Shown: piece after piece, positions 8,962-16,422 of the stretch
How the letters are laid out: the number at the start of each line of letters is the position of its first letter
How positions within the stretch are numbered: position 1 is the stretch's first letter
DNA from: Phycisphaeraceae bacterium
GTDB lineage: Bacteria; Planctomycetota; Phycisphaerae; Phycisphaerales; UBA1924
Assembly: GCA_015200025.1 (NCBI GenBank)
Contig: CP054186.1
Coordinates: 3,522,643 to 3,586,642, forward strand
DNA length: 64,000 bases
Direction of reading: 5' to 3'
Position numbers and translations under genes: made by a program
The notes under the pieces: generated by a model
Told to the model about the DNA's origin: nothing
The model's input: only the letters and a program-made list of their open reading frames with translations
Databases searched by the model: none

Positions 8962-9626
8962 CGATCCCCCCCGGCCGCGCGTCCGGCCCCCGTGGTCCCG
9001 GGCTGGCGGAGCCCGGCGATCCCCGCGAGGGAGAACCGCAGGATGTGGTCGGTCAGTTTGGGGATCAGGTCCGGGGCGTCGAGGGCGCCGGGGAGGAGGC
9101 GGTGGGTGACGTGCCGGCAGTGGTGGTGGTGCAGGCACTGCCCGATCACGCTGGCCGCCGAGAGGATGACCCGGTCGTCCTCGGGGTCTGGCGCCGGCGG
9201 GCCGAGGAGGTCGGCGACGATCCCGCGGAGCAGGTCGAACTTGGGGCGGATGGTGCAATCGACCAGCCCGTCGAAGGCCGCTGTCGGTTCGACCATCTCG
9301 CGTGACATGAGCCGGGTGTGCCAGGAGGGCCGGCCCTTGTCGAAGAGTTTGTTGAGCATCCCGCGGATGAAGAGTTCGAGGCGGTCCTGGGGCGTTCCCG
9401 CGGCGTCGAGGATCGGGCGGTCGTGCTCGTCCGACCAGCACCGGGCCTGATCGAGGACGCGTCCGTACAACGCGGCCTTATCGCCGAAGTGGTAGTTGAT
9501 CGCCGCGAGGTTGGCCCCGGCCCGTGCGCAGATCTCCCGGACGGTGGCGTCGCGGAACCCCCGCTCGGCGAAGACCTCGCCGGCGGCGTTGAGGATCCGT
9601 TGTTCGGTCTCGACGTGCGGTTCCAT
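8958..9626 (-). CDS. TetR-family repressor with CecR/DUF1956-like C-terminus
   Basis: A 222-residue regulator. The N-terminal helix-turn-helix is clear: ILNAAGEVFAERGFRDATVR, then EICARAGANLAAINYHFGDK at about residues 31-50. The C-terminal half (LFIRGMLNKLF, HTRLMSREMVEPTAAF, VIGQCLHHHHCRH) resembles the CecR/YbiH group, whose E. coli member controls an HlyD-ABC exporter operon; the gene order here is the same idea. It is the first gene of the leftward exporter unit and overlaps the following permease by four bases. A palindrome 35-57 bases upstream of its start, sitting on its own promoter, is the likely operator, so autoregulation of the whole unit is expected. The inducing ligand is unknown. 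Confidence 0.9.
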   Translation of the reverse strand: MEPHVETEQRILNAAGEVFAERGFRDATVREICARAGANLAAINYHFGDKAALYGRVLDQARCWSDEHDRPILDAAGTPQDRLELFIRGMLNKLFDKGRPSWHTRLMSREMVEPTAAFDGLVDCTIRPKFDLLRGIVADLLGPPAPDPEDDRVILSAASVIGQCLHHHHCRHVTHRLLPGALDAPDLIPKLTDHILRFSLAGIAGLRQPGTTGAGRAAGGDR

Positions 9627-9660
9627 CGTGCCTCGCGTGCCCAGGGTCCGATTGGAGACT

Positions 9661-9683
9661 CAAACGTATGTTTCATACGCTTG
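9661..9683 (-). promoter_or_regulatory. Likely TetR operator upstream of the exporter operon
   Basis: Two ten-base arms, CAAACGTATG and CATACGCTTG, are separated by TTT. They are inverted copies matching at nine of ten positions, and the inner six pairs are perfect (CGTATG/CATACG). The 23-base size and the position 35 bases upstream of the repressor start are usual for TetR autoregulatory sites. Such symmetry stands out against the high-GC background. Binding by the adjacent repressor is inferred. Confidence 0.75.
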
Positions 9684-9691
9684 TTCGTCAA
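9663..9691 (-). promoter_or_regulatory. Housekeeping-type promoter of the exporter operon
   Basis: Reading leftward on the minus strand, a TTGACG (-35 like, 9691-9686) is followed after exactly 17 bases by TACGTT (-10 like, 9668-9663). The -10 element and most of the spacer lie inside the palindromic operator, so a bound repressor would block RNA polymerase. The -35 matches five of six consensus bases and the -10 is weaker. Assignment rests on spacing and on the operator overlap. Confidence 0.55.
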
Positions 9692-9898
9692 GGCGGCGGG
9701 TGTCGGATTCAACGGTCGCCCCGTATATCCGGCGGCGGAGCGGGCGTGGGCGCACAGGGGCGAGGCTATCGGGCCGAAAAAGGGGGTGCCAGACGTGGAC
9801 TAAACCCTTGTCGGGGATCGATTTAGGTCGATTCGAACCGGAAATTTCGGAAAAATCGTTCCCTGGGCTGGCCGTTCCGAAAACGCGTGGCACATTAC

Positions 9899-9961
9899 CG
9901 GTGTCTTGTCTCTCTCTCCTCCTATGACTCGGCTGCGGGCGGAAACACGTAGCCGGGTTTA
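9899..9961 (+). ncRNA. Structured RNA element, copy 1 of a tandem pair
   Basis: A pyrimidine-rich segment (CTTGTCTCTCTCTCC, inside 9904-9920) is followed by a hairpin. The 5' stem arm is 9927-9936 (ACTCGGCTGC), the loop 9937-9948 (GGGCGGAAACAC), the 3' arm 9949-9958 (GTAGCCGGGT), and then a short T run. All ten positions pair, two of them as G-U. The same upstream segment and the identical 12-base loop recur 96 bases further on with different stem bases that still pair, which is evidence for selection on RNA structure. The direction is inferred from the T tract after copy 2. It may be a small RNA or a repeated leader module. Confidence 0.6.
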
Positions 9962-9994
9962 CTGAGAAAGGCCGGGGAACTGGCCGATCTCGAA

Positions 9995-10063
9995 CGGTGT
10001 CTTGTCTCTCTCTCCTATGACTCGCCCGCGGGCGGAAACACGCGAGCGAGTTTTTTCTTTTTT
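9995..10063 (+). ncRNA. Structured RNA element, copy 2, with intrinsic terminator
   Basis: This is the second copy of the element. The conserved CGGTGTCTTG and CU-rich run (9995-10015) precede the stem arms 10020-10029 (ACTCGCCCGC) and 10042-10051 (GCGAGCGAGT), with the 12-base loop GGGCGGAAACAC identical to copy 1. Nine of ten positions pair (one C-A mismatch). Relative to copy 1 two base pairs are exchanged for others (G-C to C-G and T-A to C-G) and two wobbles become Watson-Crick pairs. A run of T6-C-T6 follows, so the hairpin would work as a rho-independent terminator on the plus strand. No gene on this strand ends upstream, so the terminated transcript is itself non-coding. Confidence 0.65.
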
Positions 10064-10306
10064 GGCCGGTTTGGGCGTTCCCCACTGATCTCGACCCCCT
10101 CCCCTCAAACGCCCCCCCACCAACGGTCCCCAGCCCTACCCCCACGTCCTACCCCGACCCCGATCCCCGTACCCACCACCATCCCTCTGCCGCCGTGTGG
10201 TAGTGTGCCCGGATGAGAGCAGACGGGCGATCAGGGCGGCGGCCTGGACCTCACACCTTTGGATTTTTGAGCCGGGGGCCTCTGGCCTTGGCCGCGGCGG
10301 GGCTCG
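10064..10306. other. Non-coding stretch before the symporter operon
   Basis: Together with 9692-9898 this makes the longest gene-free region in the window. The part 10085-10175 is extremely C-rich on the plus strand (runs such as CGCCCCCCCACC) and could form G-quadruplex or i-motif structures. I see no convincing -35/-10 pair for the symporter operon; TAGTGT at 10201 is a possible but unsupported -10. A 34-codon frame starting at ATG 10213 ends inside the symporter start region; it has no clear ribosome binding site or family resemblance. Confidence 0.5.
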
Positions 10307-11917
10307 ATGAGCGCTGATCCGAGCGGGTCGACGTTTGGCCTCGCGGACTGGCTGGTGGTCGCGGGCTATTTCGCCCTGCTGGCGGGCTCGGGGGCGTATT
10401 TCGCGTGGCGGGCCCGGCGGCAACGTCTGGCGAACGCGGCGGACTACTTCACGGCGGGCCACGCGATGCCGGTGTGGGCGGTGGCGGTGTCGATCCTGGC
10501 GACGGCGCAGTCGGCGGCGACGTTCACGGGGGTGCCGGAGCAGTCGTACACGGGGAACCTGGCGTACCTGGCGACGAACCTGGGCGGGCTGGTGGCGGCG
10601 TTCATCCTCGCGGGGGTGTTCATCCCGGCGTACTACCGGCGGAACGTGACGACGCCGTACCAGTTACTGGAGACGCGGCTGGGTCGTGGGGCGAGGCTGG
10701 CGACGAGCTGGGCGTACATGATCGGTCGGGTGTTCGCGAGCGGGTCGCGGGTGTTCGTGGGGGCGATCCCCGTGTCGATCGCGCTGTTCGGGGACGCGGA
10801 CGCGGGGCACATGGCGATCGCGGTGTCGGCGTTCATGGCGTTCGGGATCGTGTACACGCTGGCGGGCGGGATCACGAGCGTGATCTGGACGGACGTGCTG
10901 CAGGTGTGCGTGTACCTGGGTGCGGCGGTATTGGCGGTGGTGCTGCTGGCGTCAAGAGTGGAAGCGCCGTGGGGGGAGGTGCTCTCGGCGGTGCGGGAGG
11001 GCGGGCCCGGCGGGGCGTCGAAGCTCGAACTTTTCCCTTCGGGATTCAGGGACGACGGCACGTTCCACTGGGGGCAGTCGATCAACCTGGTCACGATCTT
11101 GACCGGGTTTGTGCTGCTGACCCTGGCGTCGCACGGGGCGGACCAGGACCTGGTGCAGCGGATGCTGACGACCAAGTCGGCGTCCCGGGGTTCGTGGTCG
11201 GTGATCAGCGGGGTGCTGGTGGGGATCCCGGCGGTGGCGTTGTTCCTGGTGTGGGGGCTGCTGCTGTGGGTGCTGTACCAGAGGCCGGAGTTGATGTCGC
11301 GTCCGCCGGCGGTGGTGCCGAAATCGAGCGACGTGGTGGTGCTGACGTACATCCTGCACGAGCTGCCGGCGGGGGCGGCGGGGCTGATGATCGCCGGGGT
11401 GATGGCGGCGGGCCCGGCGGGGATCAACGCGGGGCTCAACAGCATGGCGAGCACGTTCGTCACGGACGTGTACCGGCACCGCGTCCCGGGCCGGAGCGAG
11501 GCGCACTACCTGCGGGTGTCGAGGCTGGCGGTGGTGGGGTGGGGGGTGGTGCTGGGGGCGTTCGCGCTGCTGTGCATCCCGTGGAAAGAGGCGGCGGGGC
11601 AGACGATCATTGATTTCGTGCTGGGCGTGATGAACTTCGCGTACGCGGGGCTGTTGGGCGTGTTCCTGACGGCGCTGTTCACGCGGCGCGGGAACAGCGT
11701 CAGCGCGGTGGCGGCGTTGGTGGCGGGGGCGCTGACGGTGCTGGCGATGAGGCCCGAGGTCTGGAGGTTGGCGGGGCGGTGGTGGACGGGCGACCCCGCG
11801 TTCGAGGCCGGGTTCTCGCTGGCGTGGCCGTGGCACCTGATCACGGCGTCGGCGGTGGCGACGGCGGTGTGCTGCCTGGGCCGGTCGCCCGCGTCGGCGA
11901 AGGAGGGCGGATCGTGA
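10307..11917 (+). CDS. Sodium:solute symporter (SSS family), probable amino-sugar uptake
   Basis: A 536-residue inner-membrane protein with about 13 hydrophobic segments, from WLVVAGYFALLAGSGAYFAW to the C-terminal LAWPWHLITASAVATAVC. The stretch NAADYFTAGHAMPVWAVAVS followed by ILATAQSAATFTGVPEQSY is typical of the SSS family, as is the substrate-path region around MAAGPAGINAGLNSMASTFV. The substrate cannot be read directly. The three overlapping downstream genes handle N-acetylhexosaminides, anhydro-MurNAc and MurNAc-6-phosphate, so uptake of muropeptide sugars or GlcNAc-anhMurNAc is the best guess. Transporters described for this role are usually AmpG or PTS proteins, so an SSS member here would be unusual. 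The stop codon overlaps the GH20 start (GTGA). Confidence 0.88.
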   Translation: MSADPSGSTFGLADWLVVAGYFALLAGSGAYFAWRARRQRLANAADYFTAGHAMPVWAVAVSILATAQSAATFTGVPEQSYTGNLAYLATNLGGLVAAFILAGVFIPAYYRRNVTTPYQLLETRLGRGARLATSWAYMIGRVFASGSRVFVGAIPVSIALFGDADAGHMAIAVSAFMAFGIVYTLAGGITSVIWTDVLQVCVYLGAAVLAVVLLASRVEAPWGEVLSAVREGGPGGASKLELFPSGFRDDGTFHWGQSINLVTILTGFVLLTLASHGADQDLVQRMLTTKSASRGSWSVISGVLVGIPAVALFLVWGLLLWVLYQRPELMSRPPAVVPKSSDVVVLTYILHELPAGAAGLMIAGVMAAGPAGINAGLNSMASTFVTDVYRHRVPGRSEAHYLRVSRLAVVGWGVVLGAFALLCIPWKEAAGQTIIDFVLGVMNFAYAGLLGVFLTALFTRRGNSVSAVAALVAGALTVLAMRPEVWRLAGRWWTGDPAFEAGFSLAWPWHLITASAVATAVCCLGRSPASAKEGGS

Positions 11918-13782
11918 GCCGGATGAGCGATCCGGGTGATGCGATGCTGTCGCCCGCGCCGAGGCGGGTGGAGTTGCTCGGGGGGTCGGTGCCCGGGCCC
12001 GGGGGCACGCTGGGGTGGCGGGCGCCGATGGGGTTCGACGTCACGGCGTACCTGTCGGGGGTGGCGCGTGGGCAGAGGCGTGGGGTGGATCAGCCGGCGT
12101 GGTTGGAGTGCCGTCTCGATCCCAACCGGCCTCGGGACCCGAGGACGGCGCGGGGTCAGAGTTATCTGCTGAAGATCGGGCCGGCGCGTGCGGGCGAGCC
12201 GGTGTGCGTGATCACGGGCGGGACGACGGCGGGCCTTGGGCACGGCGTGTCGACGCTGGTGCAGGTGCTGTCCCGGTACGGGGCCGAGGTCCCCTCGCTG
12301 GCGATCTCCGACGAGCCGGCGTACCCCGTGCGCGGGGTGATGCTGGACGTGTCGCGGTGCCGGGTGCCGACGATGGAGGAACTGAGGCGGGTGGTGGACG
12401 CGGTGTCGGGGCTGAAGGGGAACCACCTGCAGTTGTACACGGAGCACACGTTCGCGTACGCGGATCACGCCGAGGTGTGGCGGGGCGCGGACCCGCTGAC
12501 GGCGGGCGAGGTGCGCGAGCTGGACGCGTACGCGGCGTCGCGCGGGGTCGAGCTGGCGGCGAACCAGAACTGCTTCGGGCACCTGGCGCGGTGGCTCCGG
12601 CTCCCGAAGTATGCGCCGCTGGCGGAGACGCACGGCGAGTGGGTGTTCGACGTGTGGCCGAGGCGTGGGCCGTTCAGCCTGTGCCCGACGGACCCGGCGT
12701 CGGTGTCGTTCGTGCGTGGGCTGTTGGAGGAGCTGGTGCCGAACGTCAAGGGCCCGCTGGTGAACATCGGGTGCGACGAGACGTTCGACGTGGGGTGGGG
12801 TCGGAGCAAGGGGGAGGTGGCGCGGGTGGGCCGGGGGAGGGTGTACGCGGGGTTCGTGTCGGCGGTGGCGGGGGTGGTCAGGTCGCTGGGGAAGCGGGCG
12901 ATGTTCTGGGGTGATATCGCGTTGTCGGATCCGTCGTGCCTCCGCGAGCTGCCCCCCGACCTGATCGGGCTGGCGTGGGGGTACGAGCCTTCGTCGGACT
13001 TCGAGCGGTGGTGCGAGGCTCTCGGCGGGGCGGGGCTGGCGCGGTGGGTTTGCCCGGGGACCAGCTCGTGGCGGTCGATCACCGGGCGGACCTCCGAGCG
13101 TCGCGGGAACATCGGGCGTGCGGCGCGGGCGGGCCTGGCCGGCGGGGCGGCGGGGTTTTTGATCTGCGACTGGGGCGATACGGGGCACCATCAGCCGTGG
13201 CCGATCGCGTGGCACGGGATCGCCGAGGGTCTGGCGACGGCGTGGAACCCGGACGCCGATCCCGACCCCGGGGCGTCGTGGTTCCAGACCGTGGGCCCGG
13301 CGGGCGAGGCGCTGGGCCCGTGGCTCGACGCCTTGGGCGACGCGGATGCGGAGTTGCGTCGGACGAGCCTGGCGTTGTCGCGTGCGGTGCCGCCGGGGGC
13401 TGCGCCCGTGCTGCTGAACCAGTCGGCGCTGTTCATCGACCTGTTCAAGACGTTGGACGAGCAGCGGGAGGTCGGGCGGGCGGAGGACTGGGCGCGGGCG
13501 CGGGAGAGGGTGGCGGGGCTGGCCTCGTCGATCCCCGCGGGGCTCGACGACCTGACGCGTCGCGAGCTGGGGCACACGCTGGCGTACGCGGCGTTCGCGG
13601 CGGAGCGGGGGCACGCGCGGCGGGTGGGGGGCGTGACTTCGGCGTGGCGCTGCGTGATGGCGGGTCGGGCGAGGGCGTTGGGCGAGGAGCACGCGTCGTT
13701 GTGGCGGGCGAGGTCGCGTGAGGGGGGCTTGGCGGAGAGTCTCGCGTACTTTGACGGGTACGCCGGGGGGTTTGGGTCATGA
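11914..13782 (+). CDS. GH20 beta-N-acetylhexosaminidase, apparently cytoplasmic
   Basis: A 622-residue glycoside hydrolase of family 20, which removes terminal GlcNAc or GalNAc by substrate-assisted catalysis. The catalytic Asp-Glu pair is visible in NIGCDETFD (D288, E289). The N-terminal alpha/beta domain (YLLKIGPARAG to GHGVSTLVQVLSRYG), the barrel entry YPVRGVMLDVSRCRVP and the strand HLQLYTEHTF are all in place. I start at GTG 11914 because AGGAGGG lies six bases upstream and it overlaps the symporter stop; an in-frame ATG at 11923 is possible. No signal peptide or lipobox is present, so the enzyme should act in the cytoplasm. With AnmK and MurQ encoded next, it probably replaces NagZ and splits GlcNAc from anhydroMurNAc. 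Confidence 0.88.
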   Translation: MSRMSDPGDAMLSPAPRRVELLGGSVPGPGGTLGWRAPMGFDVTAYLSGVARGQRRGVDQPAWLECRLDPNRPRDPRTARGQSYLLKIGPARAGEPVCVITGGTTAGLGHGVSTLVQVLSRYGAEVPSLAISDEPAYPVRGVMLDVSRCRVPTMEELRRVVDAVSGLKGNHLQLYTEHTFAYADHAEVWRGADPLTAGEVRELDAYAASRGVELAANQNCFGHLARWLRLPKYAPLAETHGEWVFDVWPRRGPFSLCPTDPASVSFVRGLLEELVPNVKGPLVNIGCDETFDVGWGRSKGEVARVGRGRVYAGFVSAVAGVVRSLGKRAMFWGDIALSDPSCLRELPPDLIGLAWGYEPSSDFERWCEALGGAGLARWVCPGTSSWRSITGRTSERRGNIGRAARAGLAGGAAGFLICDWGDTGHHQPWPIAWHGIAEGLATAWNPDADPDPGASWFQTVGPAGEALGPWLDALGDADAELRRTSLALSRAVPPGAAPVLLNQSALFIDLFKTLDEQREVGRAEDWARARERVAGLASSIPAGLDDLTRRELGHTLAYAAFAAERGHARRVGGVTSAWRCVMAGRARALGEEHASLWRARSREGGLAESLAYFDGYAGGFGS

Positions 13783-14906
13783 GCCCGTCTGAGGCCGGGG
13801 AGGAGCCGAGGATCGCGGTGGGGTGCATGTCGGGGACGAGCCTGGACGGGCTGGACGTGGCGGTGTTGGAGATCCGGGGGCGGGGGCTTGGGATGGTCCC
13901 GCGGCTCGTGCGTGGGGTGTCGGCGTCGCTGGGCCCGTTGGGGCTCGTGCTGCGGGGGATCGCCGAGCAGAGGCCGATGAGCGCCGGGGAGATGGCGCTG
14001 GCGTCGTTCGAGTTGGGGGAGTTGCACGCCCGGGCGGTCGTGGAGGCCCTCGGCGGGGGCCGCCCCGAGCTGGTGTGCGTCCACGGGCAAACGGTGTTCC
14101 ACGCGCCGCCGGTGAGTTGGCAGATGATCAACCCCTGGCCGATCGTGCGGGCGACGGGCGCGCCCGTCGTGTTCGATCTGCGCGGGGCCGATGTTTCTCG
14201 CGGCGGGCGCGGGGCGCCGATCACACCGATCGCGGACGCGGTATGGCTCCGGGGGGTCCCCGGCGCGTGGGCGGCGGTGAACCTCGGGGGCTTCTGCAAT
14301 GTCACGGTGGGTCGCGGGGGCGTCGTGGAGCGTGCCGGTGACGTGTCGGCGTGCAACCACGTGCTCGACGCGGTCGCCCGCGTGGGCATGCGTGTCCCGC
14401 ACGACGAGGGCGGGCGCCGGGCGCTCGCGTCGGCCCCGGACCCGGCGATCGTCGGGCTGTTCGAGGGGGCGATGGAGGGTCAGCGTCGCGGCGGGCGGAG
14501 CCTGGGCACGGGGGACGAACTCGCGGGCGTGGTCGGGGAGGCGTTGTCGTCGCGGGACCCCGGGGTGGTGGCCGCCTCGGCGTGCGAGGCCCTGGGCGCG
14601 GTCATCGCGCGGGCGGTCGGTGGCGTGGGGGTGTTCTTGGCCGGCGGGGGCGCGAACCACGCGGCGTTGGTCGGGTCGATCACCCGCCGCGTCGCGCGTG
14701 CGGGCGGGGCGGTGTCGATGTACGACGAGGCCGGTCTGCCGGCGCGGTGGCGAGAGGCCGCGTGTTTCGCGGTTTTGGGTGCGTTGTGCCGGGACGGGGT
14801 GGCGATCACGTTGCCGTCGGTGACGGGCGTGGGCGCTCCGGCGCCGCTGGCGGGCGTGTGGGCGTATCCTGCGTCGGACGCCCCCCGAGGCGGCGCGCCC
14901 GCATGA
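13779..14906 (+). CDS. anmK: Anhydro-N-acetylmuramic acid kinase
   Basis: A 375-residue kinase that opens the 1,6-anhydro ring of anhMurNAc and phosphorylates it to MurNAc-6-phosphate with ATP. The ATP-binding motif GCMSGTSLDGLD lies at about residues 15-26, the conserved CVHGQTVFHAP near 98 and RGAPITPIADAV near 148, all diagnostic of AnmK. The ATP-side LAGGGANHAALVGSI lies near the C-terminus. Length agrees with E. coli AnmK (about 370). The ATG overlaps the GH20 stop by four bases and the gene's own stop overlaps the murQ ATG, so the three enzymes are almost certainly translated together. The C-terminus ends in a short Pro/Gly/Ala-rich tail. Confidence 0.95.
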   Translation: MSPSEAGEEPRIAVGCMSGTSLDGLDVAVLEIRGRGLGMVPRLVRGVSASLGPLGLVLRGIAEQRPMSAGEMALASFELGELHARAVVEALGGGRPELVCVHGQTVFHAPPVSWQMINPWPIVRATGAPVVFDLRGADVSRGGRGAPITPIADAVWLRGVPGAWAAVNLGGFCNVTVGRGGVVERAGDVSACNHVLDAVARVGMRVPHDEGGRRALASAPDPAIVGLFEGAMEGQRRGGRSLGTGDELAGVVGEALSSRDPGVVAASACEALGAVIARAVGGVGVFLAGGGANHAALVGSITRRVARAGGAVSMYDEAGLPARWREAACFAVLGALCRDGVAITLPSVTGVGAPAPLAGVWAYPASDAPRGGAPA

Positions 14907-15868
14907 CGCATCCTCCGAACCAGCACGACCCGCTGCAACCGCCCGATCGTTCGTCGGCCGAGACGGAGCGTCGGAACCCGAAGTCGATGGGGTTGCACGG
15001 GCTGAGCGTCTCGGCGTGTGTGGCCCTGATCAACGAGGAGGACGCGGCGGTCCATGCCGCGGTTCGCGGGGCGTTGGGCGCGATCACTCGCTTCATCGAG
15101 GCCGCCGAGCCGGGGTTCGTGCGGGGTGGTCGGCTGATCTACGTCGGCGCGGGGACGAGCGGTCGTCTGGGCGTGCTGGACGCGAGCGAGGCGCCGCCGA
15201 CGTTCTGCGTGGAGCCCGGGCGTGTGGTGGGGATCATCGCGGGTGGCGCGTCGGCGTTGACGCGGTCGAGCGAGGGGCTCGAGGACGACCCGAACGGGGC
15301 CGAGCCCGACCTGCGGGCGCTCTCGCTCACGGCGGACGACACGGTGCTGGGGGTGGCGGCGGGCGGGACGACGCCGTACGTGCTGGGGGCGATCTCGTTG
15401 GCACGGTCGCTGTCGCCCGGGGCGGTGACGGGGCTGTTGACCTGCGCGCGGGTGGACGCGGCGCGGGCGGGGGTGGGGGCGGGGCACGTGATGGAGGTGT
15501 TGTGCGGGCCGGAGGTGCTGACGGGCTCGACGCGGATGAAGGCGGGGACGGCGACGAAGATGGTGCTGAACATGATCTCGACGACGCTGATGGTGCGGGG
15601 CGGTCGGGTGTACGAGAACCTGATGGTGGACGTGAGGGCGACCAACGCGAAGCTGCGGGACCGTGCGGCGCGGATCGTGTCGGCGTTGACGGGGCTCACG
15701 CGCGCCGATGGCTTCGGGCTGCTGGATCGGGCGGGCGGGAGCGTCAAGGCCGCGGTGGTGATGCACCGGCTTGGGCTCTCGCGCGAGGGGGCGCAGGCGG
15801 CGCTGGACCGGGCGGGTGGGCGATTGGATGCGGCGCTGAGCGGGGGCGTCACGCCCTCAGGATCATGA
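14903..15868 (+). CDS. murQ: N-acetylmuramic acid 6-phosphate etherase
   Basis: A 321-residue SIS-domain lyase that cleaves the D-lactyl ether of MurNAc-6-phosphate to give GlcNAc-6-phosphate and D-lactate. Family marks are TERRNPKSMGLH near the N-terminus, the SIS sugar-phosphate loop YVGAGTSGRLGVLDASEAPP, the segment GGASALTRSSEGLEDDPN with the conserved acidic residues, and GSTRMKAGTATKMVLNMIST. The ATG at 14903 overlaps the anmK stop; the open frame further upstream lacks SIS features. It completes the route anhMurNAc to MurNAc-6-P to GlcNAc-6-P. No nagA or nagB follows in this window. The 3' end overlaps the convergent hypothetical gene by 20 bases. Confidence 0.95.
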   Translation: MTHPPNQHDPLQPPDRSSAETERRNPKSMGLHGLSVSACVALINEEDAAVHAAVRGALGAITRFIEAAEPGFVRGGRLIYVGAGTSGRLGVLDASEAPPTFCVEPGRVVGIIAGGASALTRSSEGLEDDPNGAEPDLRALSLTADDTVLGVAAGGTTPYVLGAISLARSLSPGAVTGLLTCARVDAARAGVGAGHVMEVLCGPEVLTGSTRMKAGTATKMVLNMISTTLMVRGGRVYENLMVDVRATNAKLRDRAARIVSALTGLTRADGFGLLDRAGGSVKAAVVMHRLGLSREGAQAALDRAGGRLDAALSGGVTPSGS

Positions 15869-16304
15869 TGTAGACGGCGGCGAGGGCGAGGCCCAGCCAC
15901 AGCGCCGCCCGGATCATCGGACCTGGACCGGCGTGAGGGCTGGGGTGGGGGTGGGGGTTGGCGGGCGCGATCAGTGAGAGGCGGGCGTCATCGCCGGCGG
16001 CCCCGTGGACCCCGCGGCGCGACCGGTCCTGGACGATGGCGATGACGAGGTTGGCGTCGAACTCGCGGAAGCCCATCCCGACGGCGCGGGCGATCAGGCT
16101 CCTGCGGTCCGCGGGGCGGAGCATCGCGCCGACCCCGAGCCGGCCGGCGACGTCGGACGCAAAAATGGCTCGGGCGTCCGCCGCCGGGAGGGCCGCGGCG
16201 AGGGCGTTCTCGGCCTCGACGCGTGACGCCGGGGTTCGGTCGGGCGTCCCGCCGGGGTTGACCAGCCTGAGGCGCACCGGGGGATGGTTGGACGGGCGTG
16301 TCAT
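15849..16304 (-). CDS. Hypothetical protein with C-terminal membrane anchor
   Basis: I do not recognise this 151-residue protein. The N-terminal two thirds are soluble, with the helical stretch ASRVEAENALAAALPAADAR and the region VGMGFREFDANLVIAIVQDR. A His/Pro-rich linker (ANPHPHPSPHAGPG) leads to one C-terminal transmembrane segment (AALWLGLALAAVYIMIL) that ends two residues before the stop. The topology is that of a tail-anchored cytoplasmic domain. It converges on murQ with a 20-base overlap and diverges from the small membrane protein at 16423, so the 118 bases between should hold two promoters. Codon use matches the neighbours. Confidence 0.6.
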   Translation of the reverse strand: MTRPSNHPPVRLRLVNPGGTPDRTPASRVEAENALAAALPAADARAIFASDVAGRLGVGAMLRPADRRSLIARAVGMGFREFDANLVIAIVQDRSRRGVHGAAGDDARLSLIAPANPHPHPSPHAGPGPMIRAALWLGLALAAVYIMILRA

Positions 16305-16422
16305 GCCGATACGGGCAGTGTGACGGCTATCCTGCGTTTGTCCAGCGATCCGCGCGGGAACCGGGCCCCGCGGGCGTCATAACCCTCACCCGGACGTCCG
16401 GCCCCGTTGGAGCCCCAGCCGC

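Noticed and set aside
9660-10145. A 161-codon minus-strand frame containing the peptide pattern CFRPxxSHRRxRQDT twice
   Set aside because: The repeated peptide is the antisense reading of the two RNA hairpin elements. Stem changes follow RNA pairing rather than codon positions, and the composition does not look like a real protein.
10213-10317. A 34-codon frame ending inside the symporter start, a possible leader peptide
   Set aside because: No ribosome binding site, no run of regulatory codons and no terminator-antiterminator structure are visible.
13179-13240. Possible second active-site segment of another glycosidase family in the GH20 protein
   Set aside because: The segment GHHQPWPIAWHGIAEGLATA reads as part of the C-terminal end of the GH20 barrel. 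No separate domain is evident.
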